Below, in pieces: positions 18,954 through 27,654 of a DNA stretch of 64,000 nucleotides. Each line of letters begins with the position of its first letter. The first letter of the stretch is position 1. Under the pieces are notes generated by a model. The model ran no database searches. It was not told where the DNA came from and saw only the letters and a program-made list of their open reading frames with translations. The translations under genes and the position numbers were made by a program. This DNA is from Pseudonocardia sp. EC080619-01 (GTDB lineage Bacteria > Actinomycetota > Actinomycetes > Mycobacteriales > Pseudonocardiaceae): NCBI RefSeq assembly GCF_001420995.1, contig NZ_CP012184.1, positions 3,828,501 through 3,892,500 of the forward strand. The letters are read 5' to 3'.

Positions 18954-19646
18954 TCAGGGCTCGCGACCGCGCTCCAGCGCCCGTGCCGCCCGTTCCAGCC
19001 GGCGGGTCACGTCCTCCAGGTCCGGCTCGGCCGCGCGGTCCGTCTCCAGCGGCAGCATCGTCGCCACCTTGCGGAAGTGGTCCACGCAGTCCGGGAGGTC
19101 GGCCCCGCGGGCGCCGAGGGCCAGCCACCGGCGCAACGCCTGGTTGTGCGCCGCGACCAGCGCCGCCGCCGTCACCGCGGCCCGCAGCTCGCCGTCGGGA
19201 CGGCCGGTCAGCCGCGCGGTGAGCTCCCGGGTGAACAGGCGGCGGTAGTGGTGCACCGAGGCCGCCTCCCGGTCGCGCAGCGCCTCCACCGACCCGACGA
19301 GGGCGAACCGCAGCCGGGCCACCCGGGAGTCGTCGGTGTAGAGGTCGAACACGGTCTCCGCGGCACGCAGTGCCAGCGACGGCAGCGGCTCGTCGGGGTG
19401 CGCGCCGTCGAACACCTCGGAGATCCGGGCGAGGCCGCGCTCGTGGTCGGGCGAGAGCGCGTCCTCCTTGCCGCGGAAGTACCGGAAGAACGTCCGGCGG
19501 CCGACCCCGGCCGCCGCAGCGATGTCGTCGACGGTCGTCTCGTCGTAGCCGCGCTCGGTGAACAGCTGCGCCGCGGCGGCGACCAGATCGCGCCGGACCT
19601 CGGCGCGCCCCTCGGCGGAACGCCCGCGACGCGTGCTGATCGTCAT
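18954..19646 (-). CDS. TetR-family transcriptional regulator
   Basis: A 230-aa regulator. The N-terminal HTH is in residues 12-58: AAQLFTERGYDETTVDDIAAAAGVGRRTFFRYF is represented by TERGYDETTVDDIA and GVGRRTFFRYFRGKED. The C-terminal ligand-binding domain is helical, in the MftR-like class with SLALRAAETVFDLY. The ATG follows TACCCT (19654-19659) by 7 nt. It is divergent from the FadE25-like gene with only 60 bp between starts, so it likely controls that gene, itself, or both. Confidence 0.9.
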   Translation of the reverse strand: MTISTRRGRSAEGRAEVRRDLVAAAAQLFTERGYDETTVDDIAAAAGVGRRTFFRYFRGKEDALSPDHERGLARISEVFDGAHPDEPLPSLALRAAETVFDLYTDDSRVARLRFALVGSVEALRDREAASVHHYRRLFTRELTARLTGRPDGELRAAVTAAALVAAHNQALRRWLALGARGADLPDCVDHFRKVATMLPLETDRAAEPDLEDVTRRLERAARALERGREP

Positions 19647-19706
19647 GGCACGGAGGGTAGCAAGGGACATTGCCCGGTGGCACGGAGTGCCGTTAGCATG
19701 AGCGTC

Positions 19707-20861
19707 GTGAACAGCGACTTCGACAGCTACCGGCTCAGCGACGAGCACCAGGCCCTGCGCGACGCGGTGCGGGACCTGGCGGACAAGGAGATCGCGCCGT
19801 ACGCGGCCGAGGTCGACGAGGAGGGCCGGTACCCGTCCGAGGCCCGGGACGCGCTGGTCCGGGCCGGCTTCCACGCCGTGATCATCCCGGAGGAGTACGG
19901 CGGCCAGGGCGCCGACGAGCTGGCCGGCTGCATCGTGATCGAGGAGGTCGCGCGGGTCTGCGCGTCGTCGTCGCTCATCCCCGGCGTGAACGGCCTCGGG
20001 CTCACCCCGATCCTGCTGTCGGCGTCGGACGAGCTGAAGAAGCAGGTGCTGCCGTCGGTCGCCGCGGGCGAGGCGATGGTCAGCTACGCGCTGTCCGAGC
20101 GGGAGGCCGGCTCCGACGCCGCGTCGATGAAGACCCGCGCCCGCCGCGACGGCGACGACTGGATCCTCAACGGCACCAAGTGCTGGATCAGCAACGCCGG
20201 CGAGTCGACCTGGTACACCGTGATGGCGGTGACCGACCCCGAGAAGAAGGCGAACGGGATCTCCGCGTTCGTGGTCCACGCCGACGACCCGGGGTTCGTC
20301 GTCGGGTCGAAGGAGCGCAAGCTCGGCATCCACGGCTCGCCCACCCGCGAGATCCACTTCGAGGACTGCCGGATCCCCGGCGACCGGATCATCGGGGCCG
20401 AGGGCACCGGCTTCAAGACCGCGCTGCGCACCCTCGACCACACCCGTCCGACGATCGGGTCGCAGGCCGTCGGCATCGCCCAGGGCGCGCTCGACGTCGC
20501 GACCCGCTACCTCAAGGAGCGCAGGCAGTTCGGCCAGGCGCTCGCCGAGTTCCAGGGCCTGCAGTTCATGCTGGCCGACATGGCGATGAAGGTCGAGGCG
20601 GCCCGCCAGCTCTGCTACGTGGCCGCCTCCCGCGCCGAGCGGAACGAGCCGGACCTCGGCTTCGTCTCGTCGGCCGCGAAGTGCTTCGCCTCCGACACCG
20701 CGATGTCGGTGACGACCGACGCCGTCCAGCTGCTCGGCGGGGCGGGCTACACCCGTGACTTCCCGGTCGAGCGGATGATGCGCGACGCGAAGATCACCCA
20801 GATCTACGAGGGCACCAACCAGATCCAGCGCATGGTCATGGCACGCAGCCTGCTGAAGTGA
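19707..20861 (+). CDS. fadE25: Acyl-CoA dehydrogenase (FadE25-like)
   Basis: FAD-dependent enzyme that oxidises acyl-CoA to trans-2-enoyl-CoA. The 384-aa length is standard. Seen: PEEYGGQGAD, YALSEREAGSDAASM (FAD contact), CWISNAGESTWYTVMAV, RKLGIHGSPT, RRQFGQALAEFQ, GGAGYTRDFPVER and the catalytic base E368 in IYEGTNQIQR. It closely resembles FadE25, which also sits beside purE-purK in mycobacteria. The GTG follows TAGCAT (19694-19699) by 7 nt. Chain-length preference cannot be read from sequence. Confidence 0.93.
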   Translation: MNSDFDSYRLSDEHQALRDAVRDLADKEIAPYAAEVDEEGRYPSEARDALVRAGFHAVIIPEEYGGQGADELAGCIVIEEVARVCASSSLIPGVNGLGLTPILLSASDELKKQVLPSVAAGEAMVSYALSEREAGSDAASMKTRARRDGDDWILNGTKCWISNAGESTWYTVMAVTDPEKKANGISAFVVHADDPGFVVGSKERKLGIHGSPTREIHFEDCRIPGDRIIGAEGTGFKTALRTLDHTRPTIGSQAVGIAQGALDVATRYLKERRQFGQALAEFQGLQFMLADMAMKVEAARQLCYVAASRAERNEPDLGFVSSAAKCFASDTAMSVTTDAVQLLGGAGYTRDFPVERMMRDAKITQIYEGTNQIQRMVMARSLLK

Positions 20862-20984
20862 GCTCCCCGGCGACACCGGGACTCATCACTATGACGCTTG
20901 AGGCGCGACCCGCCGCACCGGTCTGATGGCACACCGGTGTGAGCGGGGGACCGCGGTGCGGCCCTCCCCGTGGAGGAGGGTCGG

Positions 20985-22037
20985 ATGGCGACGGAGTACT
21001 ACACCGAGGAGCTGCACGGCCCCCACGAGTACTTCGACCTGGGGCACTTCGCGCTGGAGCGGGGCGTCACGCTGCCCGGGGCCCGGCTCGCCTACAAGAC
21101 CCTCGGCACGCTGAACGAGGCCCGCGACAACGTGGTGCTCTTCCCGCACATGTGGTCGGGCACGTCGAAGTCGATGGAGATGTTCGTCGGGGAGGACCGG
21201 CCGCTCGACCCGAACCGGTACTTCATCGTGTTCCCCGGCCAGTTCTGCAACGGGTTCTCCTCCTCCCCGAGCAACACCCCGGCCCCGTTCGGCGCGGGCG
21301 CCTTCCCGCGCGTGACCATCGGCGACGACGTCCGGGCCCAGCACCGGATGCTCACCGAGCGGTTCGGCGTCGAGCGGCTGGAGCTCGTGCTCGGCTGGTC
21401 GATGGGCGCCGAGCAGACCTACGAGTGGGCGGTGTGCCACCCGGAGATGGTCCGGCGGGCGCTGCCGTTCGCCGGCACCGCCCGGACCACCCCGCACGAC
21501 GCCCTGTGGGTCCGCGCGCACGAGAACGCCTGGAAGTCCGATCCCGCCTGGGACGGCGGGTTCTACGCCGACCCGGCCGACGTGCACGCGGGCATGCGGC
21601 GGCACGCCGAGCTGTGGTCGGTGATGGGGCTGTGCCCGGAGTTCTACTCCGCCGAGGCCTGGCGGGGTCTCGGCTTCAGCTCGGTGGAGGACTTCGTGCA
21701 GGGGTTCTGGGAGGCGTACTTCGCCCCCATGGACCCCAACAACCTGATCTGGATGGGCTGGAAGTGGCGCCACGGTGACGTGTCCCGACACACCGGCGGC
21801 GACCTCGCGGCGGCGCTCGGGCGGATCACCGCCCGGACGATGGTCGTCCCGTTCTCCCGGGACATGTTCTTCCCGCCCGGGGACTGCGAGGCCGAGCAGC
21901 GGTTGATCCCGGACAGCCAGTTCCGGATCGTGGACAGCCTGTGGGCGCACTTCGCGATGTTCTGCTTCGGCGCCCGGGAGCGTGAACAGATCGACGCCTG
22001 CATCCGCGACCTGCTCAAGGAGCCGGCGCGGACCTGA
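20985..22037 (+). CDS. Alpha/beta hydrolase of the homoserine O-acetyltransferase-like family
   Basis: A 350-aa protein with the MetX/Met2 fold: LPGARLAYKTLGTLNEARDN, then FPGQFCNGFSSSPSNTP, nucleophile elbow GWSMGAEQ, an Asp in VVPFSRDMFFPPGD, and a C-terminal His in DSLWAHFAMFCFG. True MetX enzymes have GGSMGG-type elbows and are linked to methionine genes; neither holds here, so an esterase or acyltransferase of unknown substrate is more likely. The ATG at 20985 has a strong GGAGGAGGG site. The end overlaps the XRE-cupin gene by 23 bp. Confidence 0.8.
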   Translation: MATEYYTEELHGPHEYFDLGHFALERGVTLPGARLAYKTLGTLNEARDNVVLFPHMWSGTSKSMEMFVGEDRPLDPNRYFIVFPGQFCNGFSSSPSNTPAPFGAGAFPRVTIGDDVRAQHRMLTERFGVERLELVLGWSMGAEQTYEWAVCHPEMVRRALPFAGTARTTPHDALWVRAHENAWKSDPAWDGGFYADPADVHAGMRRHAELWSVMGLCPEFYSAEAWRGLGFSSVEDFVQGFWEAYFAPMDPNNLIWMGWKWRHGDVSRHTGGDLAAALGRITARTMVVPFSRDMFFPPGDCEAEQRLIPDSQFRIVDSLWAHFAMFCFGAREREQIDACIRDLLKEPART

Positions 22038-22578
22038 GGGTTCCACCCGGGTGCGGCCCGGTGCGGATGACGAGGACGGCCTCCGCGGGGTGCTCGCCGA
22101 GCGCGGTGTAGGTGTGCTCGACGTCGCTGGTCCACGCCGTCCCGGTCCCGGTCGGCAGGTCGGCCTCCTCCCCGGAACGGCCCGCGCGGGCGGTCCCGCG
22201 GGTGACCAGCAGGTGCTCGACGACGTGCGGGCCGTGCGCGGCCGAGACGTGCACGGTGCCCGGTCGCAGCGTCAGCAGGTAGACCTCGACGGTGCCCTCG
22301 TCGTCGGTGCGGGTCTCCAGCAGCCGGGTGCCGATCCCGGGCGCGCCCACCTCGGCGCCGACCGTCTCGGCGAGCAGGTGCGACACCGGCAGCCCGAGCG
22401 TGTTCGCCAGTGCGTAGAGGGTCGACAGGGTCGGGTTGCGGGAGCCGTTCTCGAGCTCGGACAGCGAGCCCTTGCCGATCCCGGCCCGCGCGGCGAGTGC
22501 CCCGACCGACAGGCCGTGCGCGGTGCGGGCGGAGCGCAGCCGTTCCCCGACCGCGGCCCGCAGTGCTGCGTCCTCCAC
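22015..22578 (-). CDS. XRE-family regulator with C-terminal cupin domain
   Basis: A 187-aa regulator. The HTH (about residues 10-65) has RLRSARTAHGLSV, GIGKGSLSELENGSRNPTL and STLYALANTLGLPVSHLL; a cupin fold follows (about 95-180: VEVYLLTLRPG, HGPHVVEHLLVTRGTA, HTYTALGE). Such regulators bind a small ligand in the cupin and control adjacent transport or catabolic genes. The GTG follows TAGGCT (22586-22591) by 7 nt. It is divergent from benE over 56 bp that hold two copies of a palindromic operator. Confidence 0.9.
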   Translation of the reverse strand: MEDAALRAAVGERLRSARTAHGLSVGALAARAGIGKGSLSELENGSRNPTLSTLYALANTLGLPVSHLLAETVGAEVGAPGIGTRLLETRTDDEGTVEVYLLTLRPGTVHVSAAHGPHVVEHLLVTRGTARAGRSGEEADLPTGTGTAWTSDVEHTYTALGEHPAEAVLVIRTGPHPGGTLRSAPAP

Positions 22579-22597
22579 ACCGGGGAGCCTAGCGACC

Positions 22598-22613
22598 GTT
22601 CTGTATACGGAAC
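22598..22613. promoter_or_regulatory. Palindromic operator, copy 1
   Basis: GTTCTGTATACGGAAC, extended by matching C/G on both sides, is palindromic over 18 bp with one mismatched pair. It lies between the divergent -10 boxes of the XRE-cupin gene and benE. The adjacent XRE-cupin protein is the obvious candidate binder. Confidence 0.6.
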
Positions 22614-22625
22614 GTCTCGCGTAGG

Positions 22626-22641
22626 GTTCTGTTCGTGGAAC
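22626..22641. promoter_or_regulatory. Palindromic operator, copy 2, over the benE start
   Basis: GTTCTGTTCGTGGAAC keeps the GTTCTGT and GGAAC ends of copy 1 (12 of 16 positions) with centre-to-centre spacing of 28 bp. It overlaps the last bases of the benE -10 (TAGGGT, 22622-22627) and its GTG start, a position suited to repression. Confidence 0.5.
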
Positions 22642-23822
22642 GCTCGTGGATCCGGCCCGTGCCGGTCGGGATCGTCACCGCCGTCGTCGGCTTCACCAGC
22701 TCCTTCGCGGTGGTCCTCGCCGGGCTGCGCGGCGCGGGCGCGGACCCGGGGCAGGCCGCGTCCGGGCTGGTCGCGCTCACCCTGCTGCAGGGCGTGGGCA
22801 CCGTCTGGCTCAGCCGCCGGTTCCGCCGCCCGCTGACCGTGGCCTGGTCGACGCCCGGTGCGGCGCTGCTCGCCTCGGCCGGGCCGGTCGCCGGGGGCTG
22901 GCCCGCCGTCGTCGGGGCGTTCCTCGTGACCGGCGTGCTGATCGTGCTGACCGGATTGTGGGGCCGGCTCGGACGGCTGGTCGCCGCGATCCCCGCCCCG
23001 CTCGCGCAGGCGATGCTGGCGGGGGTGCTGCTGCCGCTGTGCCTGGCGCCGGTGCGGTCGCTGGTGGAGCGGCCCCTCCTGGTGGCGCCGATCGTCGTCG
23101 TGTGGGTGGTGCTGCAGCGGTACGCGCCGCGCTGGGCCTCGCCGGCCGCGTTCTCGCTCGCGCTGGTGATCGTGGTGGCGACGGCGGACGGGACCGCCTG
23201 GCTGCAGCTCCCGGCCCTGGCGGTCACGGCCCCGTCCTTCGAGGTGGCGGCCGTCGTCGGTGTCGCGCTGCCGCTGTACGTGGTGACGATGGCGTCGCAG
23301 AACGTCCCGGGCGTCGCGGTGATGTCCGCCGCGGGCTACGAGGTGCCGTGGCGGTACGCGATGGTGCTGACCGGCGCCGGGACCGTCGCCGGGGCGCCGG
23401 CCGGCGGACACGCCGTCAACCTCGCGGCGATCACCGCCGCGCTGCCCGCCTCGCCGGAGGCCCACTCCGATCCCGCCCGGCGCTGGATCGCCGCGCAGGC
23501 CACGGGCTGGACGTCGCTGCTGCTCGCACCGGTCGCGACGACCCTCGCGGCGCTGGTCACCGCCGCCCCGCCCGGGGTGATCGAGGCGGTGGCGGGGCTG
23601 GCGCTGCTCGGGACGTTCGCCGCCGCGCTCGCCTCGGCGCTGACCACGACCCGGACGGACCCGGTGGCCCGGGTGCCGCCGATCGCGACGTTCCTGGTCG
23701 CGGCGTCGGGCACGGTCGTCGCCGGGATCGGGGCGGCGTTCTGGGGGCTGGTCGCCGGGCTGGTGCTGCACGCCGTGCTGCGCCCCCGGGAACCCGCCAC
23801 CGCTACGGGTGACGGCCGTTAG
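22635..23822 (+). CDS. benE: BenE-family (benzoate/H+ symporter-like) transporter
   Basis: A 395-aa integral membrane protein with about 11-12 helices. Seen: VGIVTAVVGFTSSFAVVLAGL, TVAWSTPGAALLAS, FLVTGVLIVLTGLWGRLGRLVAAIPAPLA (in parts), YVVTMASQNVPGVAVMSAAGY and GAPAGGHAVNLAAITAAL, all BenE/YdcO features. The family imports benzoate in some bacteria; no benzoate-degradation gene is nearby, so the substrate is open. The GTG follows TAGGGT by 7 nt. The end overlaps the S9 peptidase gene by 20 bp. Confidence 0.87.
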   Translation: MERSWIRPVPVGIVTAVVGFTSSFAVVLAGLRGAGADPGQAASGLVALTLLQGVGTVWLSRRFRRPLTVAWSTPGAALLASAGPVAGGWPAVVGAFLVTGVLIVLTGLWGRLGRLVAAIPAPLAQAMLAGVLLPLCLAPVRSLVERPLLVAPIVVVWVVLQRYAPRWASPAAFSLALVIVVATADGTAWLQLPALAVTAPSFEVAAVVGVALPLYVVTMASQNVPGVAVMSAAGYEVPWRYAMVLTGAGTVAGAPAGGHAVNLAAITAALPASPEAHSDPARRWIAAQATGWTSLLLAPVATTLAALVTAAPPGVIEAVAGLALLGTFAAALASALTTTRTDPVARVPPIATFLVAASGTVVAGIGAAFWGLVAGLVLHAVLRPREPATATGDGR

Positions 23823-25668
23823 CCAGGTGCTCGGCGAGGAACCGGTCCGCCGTCTCGAACATCGTCAGCAGGTTCCCGGGGTCGACGATGAAGTGGCCCT
23901 CGTCGTCGAACACCAGGTACTCGACGTCGACCCCGCGCCCGCGGAGCGCGGCGACCATCGTGTCCGACTCGGCCCGCACGACGCGGACGTCGTTCGCGCC
24001 CTGCACGACCATCAGCGGGGTGCGGATGTCGTCGGCCCGGGTGATCGGCGAGCGGGCCAGCATGTCCGCCTCCTGCTCCGGGTCCGCGGGGTCGCCGACG
24101 TAGCGGTACCAGTTGTTGACCAGGCCGGGCTTCGCGAACTCGGGAACGGTGCGCATGAAGTTCGCCAGGTTCGAGATGCCGACGTAGGAGACGGCCGCGG
24201 CGAACCGGTCCGGGGTGAAGGAGACGCCGACGAGCGTGGCGTAGCCGCCGTAGGACCCGCCGAACATCGCGATCCGGCCGGGATCGGCGTACCCCTGAGC
24301 CACCGCCCAGTCGACGGCGTCGATCAGGTCGTCGTGCATCGCGCCGGCGAGCTCGCCGACACCGGCCTCCATGTGTGCGCGCCCGAAGCCCGCGGAGCCG
24401 CGGAACTGCGGCTGCAGCACCGCGTAGCCGCGGTTGGCCCACAGCTGGACGCTCGCGTCGAAGCCCCACCGGTCCCGGGCCCACGGCCCGCCGTGCGGCA
24501 TCAGGACCAGCGGCAGCCCGGCCGGTGCGACGCCGACGGGCAGGGTCAGGTACGACGGCAGCTCCCGCCCGTCCCGGGCGGTGACCGTCACCGGGGTCAT
24601 GGGGGCCAGCGTGTCCGGGTCGAGGTCCCCGCGGGTGTGGAACAGCAGCCGTCGCTCGCCGGTGGCGTGGTCGTAGAACCAGGTCTGCGGGTCGCGGTCG
24701 TGCAGGAACGTGGCGACCCAGCGGGTGCCGCCGACGTCGCCGGAGACGGCGGAGAGGTCGCCGTCGCAGAGGTCCTCCAGCGCGGCGAGCACGTCGGCGA
24801 ACCGCGGGTCGAGCGCGCGGGTGTGCTGGCGCACGCCGAGGTAGCGCACGCCGAGCAGCTCCCCGGTGCCCCGGTCCCGGATCAGTGGCGACGGCAGGTT
24901 CGGGAAGACCTGGGAGCGGGTGTCGACGTCGCACGACGGGTGCCGGTCGACCTCGGTCTCCTCACCGGTGCGCAGGTCGAGCCGCGCGAGGTGCAGGTGG
25001 TCGGTGCCCCGGTAGGAGCCGAACCAGAGGCCGGTGCCGTCCGGCGTGGGCTCGTTCGGGAAGACGCCCACCGGGTAGGCGTCACCGTCGAACGTCGCGA
25101 TCCGCTCGTCGTCCCGCCAGAGCTCCGCCGTGCCGTCCGCGGTCAGGGTCTCGCGCAGCAGCGTGTCGCCGGCGAGCAGCCACCCGGAGCCGGGGCCGGG
25201 GCTCTCGGCGAGCACCGTCAGCTCGCCGGAGGCGATGTCGAGCTCGCACAGGTCGAACTCGGTGGGGACGCGGGCGTTGAGCTGCAGGACCGCCTGCCCG
25301 GGGCGGCCGGGCCGCAGCTCCAGGCCCACCGCCGTCGCCCCGGGGTACGGGGTGAGGTCGACGGCGGGGGCGTCGGCGTCGTCGAGGTCGACCCGGTGGA
25401 CGTGCCAGTTCTCGTCGCCACCGTCGTCCTGCAGGTAGAGCAGCCAGCGCGGGTCGTCGCTCCAGTGGTAGCGCTGGACGGTGCGGGTCTCGTCGGCGGT
25501 GACGCAACGCGGTTCGGTGCCGCCGTCGACGTCGGACACCCAGACGTTCAGCCGGCCCTTCCAGGGGGCGAGGTAGGCGATGCGGGTGCCGTCCGGGGAG
25601 ATCGTGGCCGCGGTGCGCTCCGGCGGGCGCAGCATGTCCGCGACGGCGATCCGGTCGGGCAGGGCCAT
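23803..25668 (-). CDS. Prolyl-oligopeptidase-family (S9) serine peptidase
   Basis: A 621-aa cytoplasmic peptidase. The N-terminal two-thirds form a beta-propeller (RTAATISPDGTRIAYLAPWKG, RYHWSDDPRWLLYLQD). The C-terminal hydrolase has GGPWARDRWGFD, nucleophile S472 in GGSYGGY, Asp in VQGANDVRV and His in DDEGH. It likely cleaves short peptides; the class also includes esterases. The ATG at 25668 has an AAGGAG site. It lies 29 nt downstream of the DUF3159 gene on the same strand and may share its transcript. Confidence 0.92.
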   Translation of the reverse strand: MALPDRIAVADMLRPPERTAATISPDGTRIAYLAPWKGRLNVWVSDVDGGTEPRCVTADETRTVQRYHWSDDPRWLLYLQDDGGDENWHVHRVDLDDADAPAVDLTPYPGATAVGLELRPGRPGQAVLQLNARVPTEFDLCELDIASGELTVLAESPGPGSGWLLAGDTLLRETLTADGTAELWRDDERIATFDGDAYPVGVFPNEPTPDGTGLWFGSYRGTDHLHLARLDLRTGEETEVDRHPSCDVDTRSQVFPNLPSPLIRDRGTGELLGVRYLGVRQHTRALDPRFADVLAALEDLCDGDLSAVSGDVGGTRWVATFLHDRDPQTWFYDHATGERRLLFHTRGDLDPDTLAPMTPVTVTARDGRELPSYLTLPVGVAPAGLPLVLMPHGGPWARDRWGFDASVQLWANRGYAVLQPQFRGSAGFGRAHMEAGVGELAGAMHDDLIDAVDWAVAQGYADPGRIAMFGGSYGGYATLVGVSFTPDRFAAAVSYVGISNLANFMRTVPEFAKPGLVNNWYRYVGDPADPEQEADMLARSPITRADDIRTPLMVVQGANDVRVVRAESDTMVAALRGRGVDVEYLVFDDEGHFIVDPGNLLTMFETADRFLAEHLANGRHP

Positions 25669-25697
25669 GGCGGGCTCCTTCGTCGGTGGTGCGGGAC

Positions 25698-26318
25698 TCA
25701 GTGCAGGAGTGCCTTGCTGCTGCGGCGGAACGCCCACACCACGACGAGCGCCGCGAGGATGGTCAGCGGGGTGCCCATGACGACCCGGGCGATGCCCAGC
25801 CCACCGGTCTCCTCGGCGACGTAGAGCCACTGCTGGATCGCGAAGCGCGACCCGAACACGAGCACGGCGGCGGCGGTCGCGAGGTCGTGGGCGCGCAGCA
25901 CGGTGCGGTTCTCCCGCCAGGCGTGCTTCCCGCCGTGCACGGCGTTCCAGATGACACCGGTCAGCGGGCGGCGGGCCAGCAGCGACCCGAGCGTGACGAC
26001 GAATCCGGCCAGCGAGGCCCAGATGCCGATCACGAAGAAGTCCCGTGCGTTGCCGGTCCAGGCGACGAGCCCCGCTGCGACGGCGACGCCGAGCAGGCTC
26101 CCGATCGCGGACGCGAACTTCTCGCCGCGGACCATCCGGAACGCGAACAGGCCCAGTCCCACCGCGACCGAGATCCCGATCGTCAGCGGCAGGGACAGGA
26201 ACGCGTTGGCCGTCACGAAGACGACCACGGGGATCGTCGAGTAGACGAAGCCGGCGGGGCCACCCATCTGGTCGAGCAGGGTCGGCTTGCTGCGGTCGGT
26301 GTGCTCGTCCGTGGTCAC
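25698..26318 (-). CDS. DUF3159 membrane protein
   Basis: A 206-aa protein with about six hydrophobic segments after a polar start. Family features: LLDQMGGPAGFVYSTIPVVVFVTAN (in parts), FRMVRGE, GIWASLAGFVVTLGSLLARRPL and NAVHGGKHAWRENR. DUF3159 proteins are actinobacterial inner-membrane proteins without known function. The GTG at 26318 has a clear GAGGAG site 5 nt upstream, preferred over a GTG at 26348. Confidence 0.85.
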   Translation of the reverse strand: MTTDEHTDRSKPTLLDQMGGPAGFVYSTIPVVVFVTANAFLSLPLTIGISVAVGLGLFAFRMVRGEKFASAIGSLLGVAVAAGLVAWTGNARDFFVIGIWASLAGFVVTLGSLLARRPLTGVIWNAVHGGKHAWRENRTVLRAHDLATAAAVLVFGSRFAIQQWLYVAEETGGLGIARVVMGTPLTILAALVVVWAFRRSSKALLH

Positions 26319-26534
26319 GATTACTCCTCGGTCGGGGTGTGGTGACAAGGAAAGGCCCTGCCGTTACGGCACACTCAAGCCGGAGCCGGTGTACGTGACC
26401 CACGTCACCGGCGAGCCGGGAACTGCCGGGTGTCGGCGTGTCCCGGGTCACCGTCCGACGTCTGGACCGTGCCGCAACGGCCGGGTGTCTGCTGTGTCGC
26501 GACCGCCCGAGTCCGCGACCCGGAGGAGCCCGGC

Positions 26535-27191
26535 ATGTCCTCGACGCTTCCGCTGCCCCACGAGCTGTACCTGCTCAGCCACGTGCCCGCGAAGTCCAGG
26601 CTGGACGACGACAGCGCGCTGGTGCGGGGATCACTGCTGCGTGCCGCCGCCGTCGCCGACCTGCGCATCGCCGGCCTGCTCCGCGACCGTGACGGGAAGG
26701 CGGAGCGCGCCCCGGGGCCGGCGCCGGGCGGGCTCGACCCGTTCCTCGCCGAGGTGCTCGACTCCGTCCGGCCGGACCGTCCGCGCCGTTGGTTCGGCGT
26801 CGTGGACCACCACTGGCACACGGCCGAGCGCGCCGTCCGGGAATCGCTCGTCGCCACCGGGACGATCACGGCGGAGCGCCGCCGCGTCCTGCTCGTCGTC
26901 CCCGCGCGCCGGATCGAGGTGCCCGACCGCGGGCCGGTGCAGGAGCTGCGGGACCGCGTGCGGGACGCGGTGCTGGGCGGGGAAGACCCCGGCGCCGTCC
27001 CGATCGGGGACGCCGTCCTGGCGGTGCTCGCCGACGAGGGAAACGTCCGGACCGTCTTCCGGCGCCGGGAGCTGCGGGCGCACAAGCCCGCCGTCCGGGC
27101 GCTGAACGAGCGGGTCGACCGGGAGCTCCCGGGGCTGCGCACGGCGATGTCCTGGTCGGTCGCCGCACGTCGGACGGCGGCGACCAGCTGA
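26535..27191 (+). CDS. GPP34 (GOLPH3-like) family protein
   Basis: A 218-aa helical protein. Seen: ELYLLSHVPAKSRLDDDS, LLRAAAVADLRIAGLL, RRWFGVVDHHW, ATGTITAERRR, AVLAVLADEGNV and ELRAHKPAVRALNERVDREL. Eukaryotic relatives bind phosphatidylinositol-4-phosphate at the Golgi; bacterial members are common in actinobacteria with no established role, perhaps membrane-associated. The ATG at 26535 has a GGAGGAG site. Only 4 bp separate it from the end of the convergent nitrogen-starvation-type gene. Confidence 0.87.
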   Translation: MSSTLPLPHELYLLSHVPAKSRLDDDSALVRGSLLRAAAVADLRIAGLLRDRDGKAERAPGPAPGGLDPFLAEVLDSVRPDRPRRWFGVVDHHWHTAERAVRESLVATGTITAERRRVLLVVPARRIEVPDRGPVQELRDRVRDAVLGGEDPGAVPIGDAVLAVLADEGNVRTVFRRRELRAHKPAVRALNERVDRELPGLRTAMSWSVAARRTAATS

Positions 27192-27195
27192 CCCG

Positions 27196-27477
27196 CTACC
27201 GGCGGAAGGTCTCCACCCGCACCTCGTCGGTCGGGGCGAACCGCCGTGCGGCCGCGGAGATGAGGGCCATCGTGCGGGCGGACTGTGCGCAGCCGAAGCC
27301 GTACTTCGCCCGGACCCGCGAGTCGGCGATCTCCATGCAGGTCCGGCTGCGGGAGACGAAGTCCGCCACCGGGTACGCCGTGCCGGTCGCGAGGTGTTCC
27401 TCGACGACCAGTGACGGCGAGTAGTAGCTGACCTCGGTGCCGTCCGGCCAGCGGACGTCGAACATCATCTCGGGCAC
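27196..27477 (-). CDS. MSMEG_0570-family nitrogen-starvation response protein
   Basis: A 93-aa protein matching a family named from Mycobacterium smegmatis MSMEG_0570, induced under nitrogen starvation. Seen: MFDVRWPDGTEVSYYSPS, VVEEHLATGTAYPVADFVSR and FAPTDEVRVETF. In many genomes the family sits in a cluster with amidohydrolase, radical-SAM and N-acetyltransferase genes; here none are adjacent, so it is solitary. The GTG follows TAGCGT (27485-27490) by 7 nt. Confidence 0.85.
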   Translation of the reverse strand: MPEMMFDVRWPDGTEVSYYSPSLVVEEHLATGTAYPVADFVSRSRTCMEIADSRVRAKYGFGCAQSARTMALISAAARRFAPTDEVRVETFRR

Positions 27478-27654
27478 GGAGCCGACGCTAGATCGCGCCC
27501 GTTACCCGGGTGTTGCGCCTGCGCGACGTCGGGTCGTTCGGTGTCCGGCCGTCGCTGTGGTGGTGCCGGGGCGCGGCCTCCCGTGCTGGTCAGGGGTTTG
27601 CTATCGCGAACGATTACTAGCGGATCGAACATATGGTCGAGTACCTTCGACTGC

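Noticed and set aside
20862..20984. CACCGGT repeats and a short CCCGG/CCGGG hairpin after fadE25
   Set aside because: The stem is only 5 bp and the repeats are common in DNA of this composition. Support for a terminator or operator is too weak to list.
26341..26420. TGCCGT-T-ACGGCA dyad between the DUF3159 and GPP34 genes
   Set aside because: It is short, and neither neighbouring gene nor a linked regulator suggests a binder, so I did not list it as an operator.
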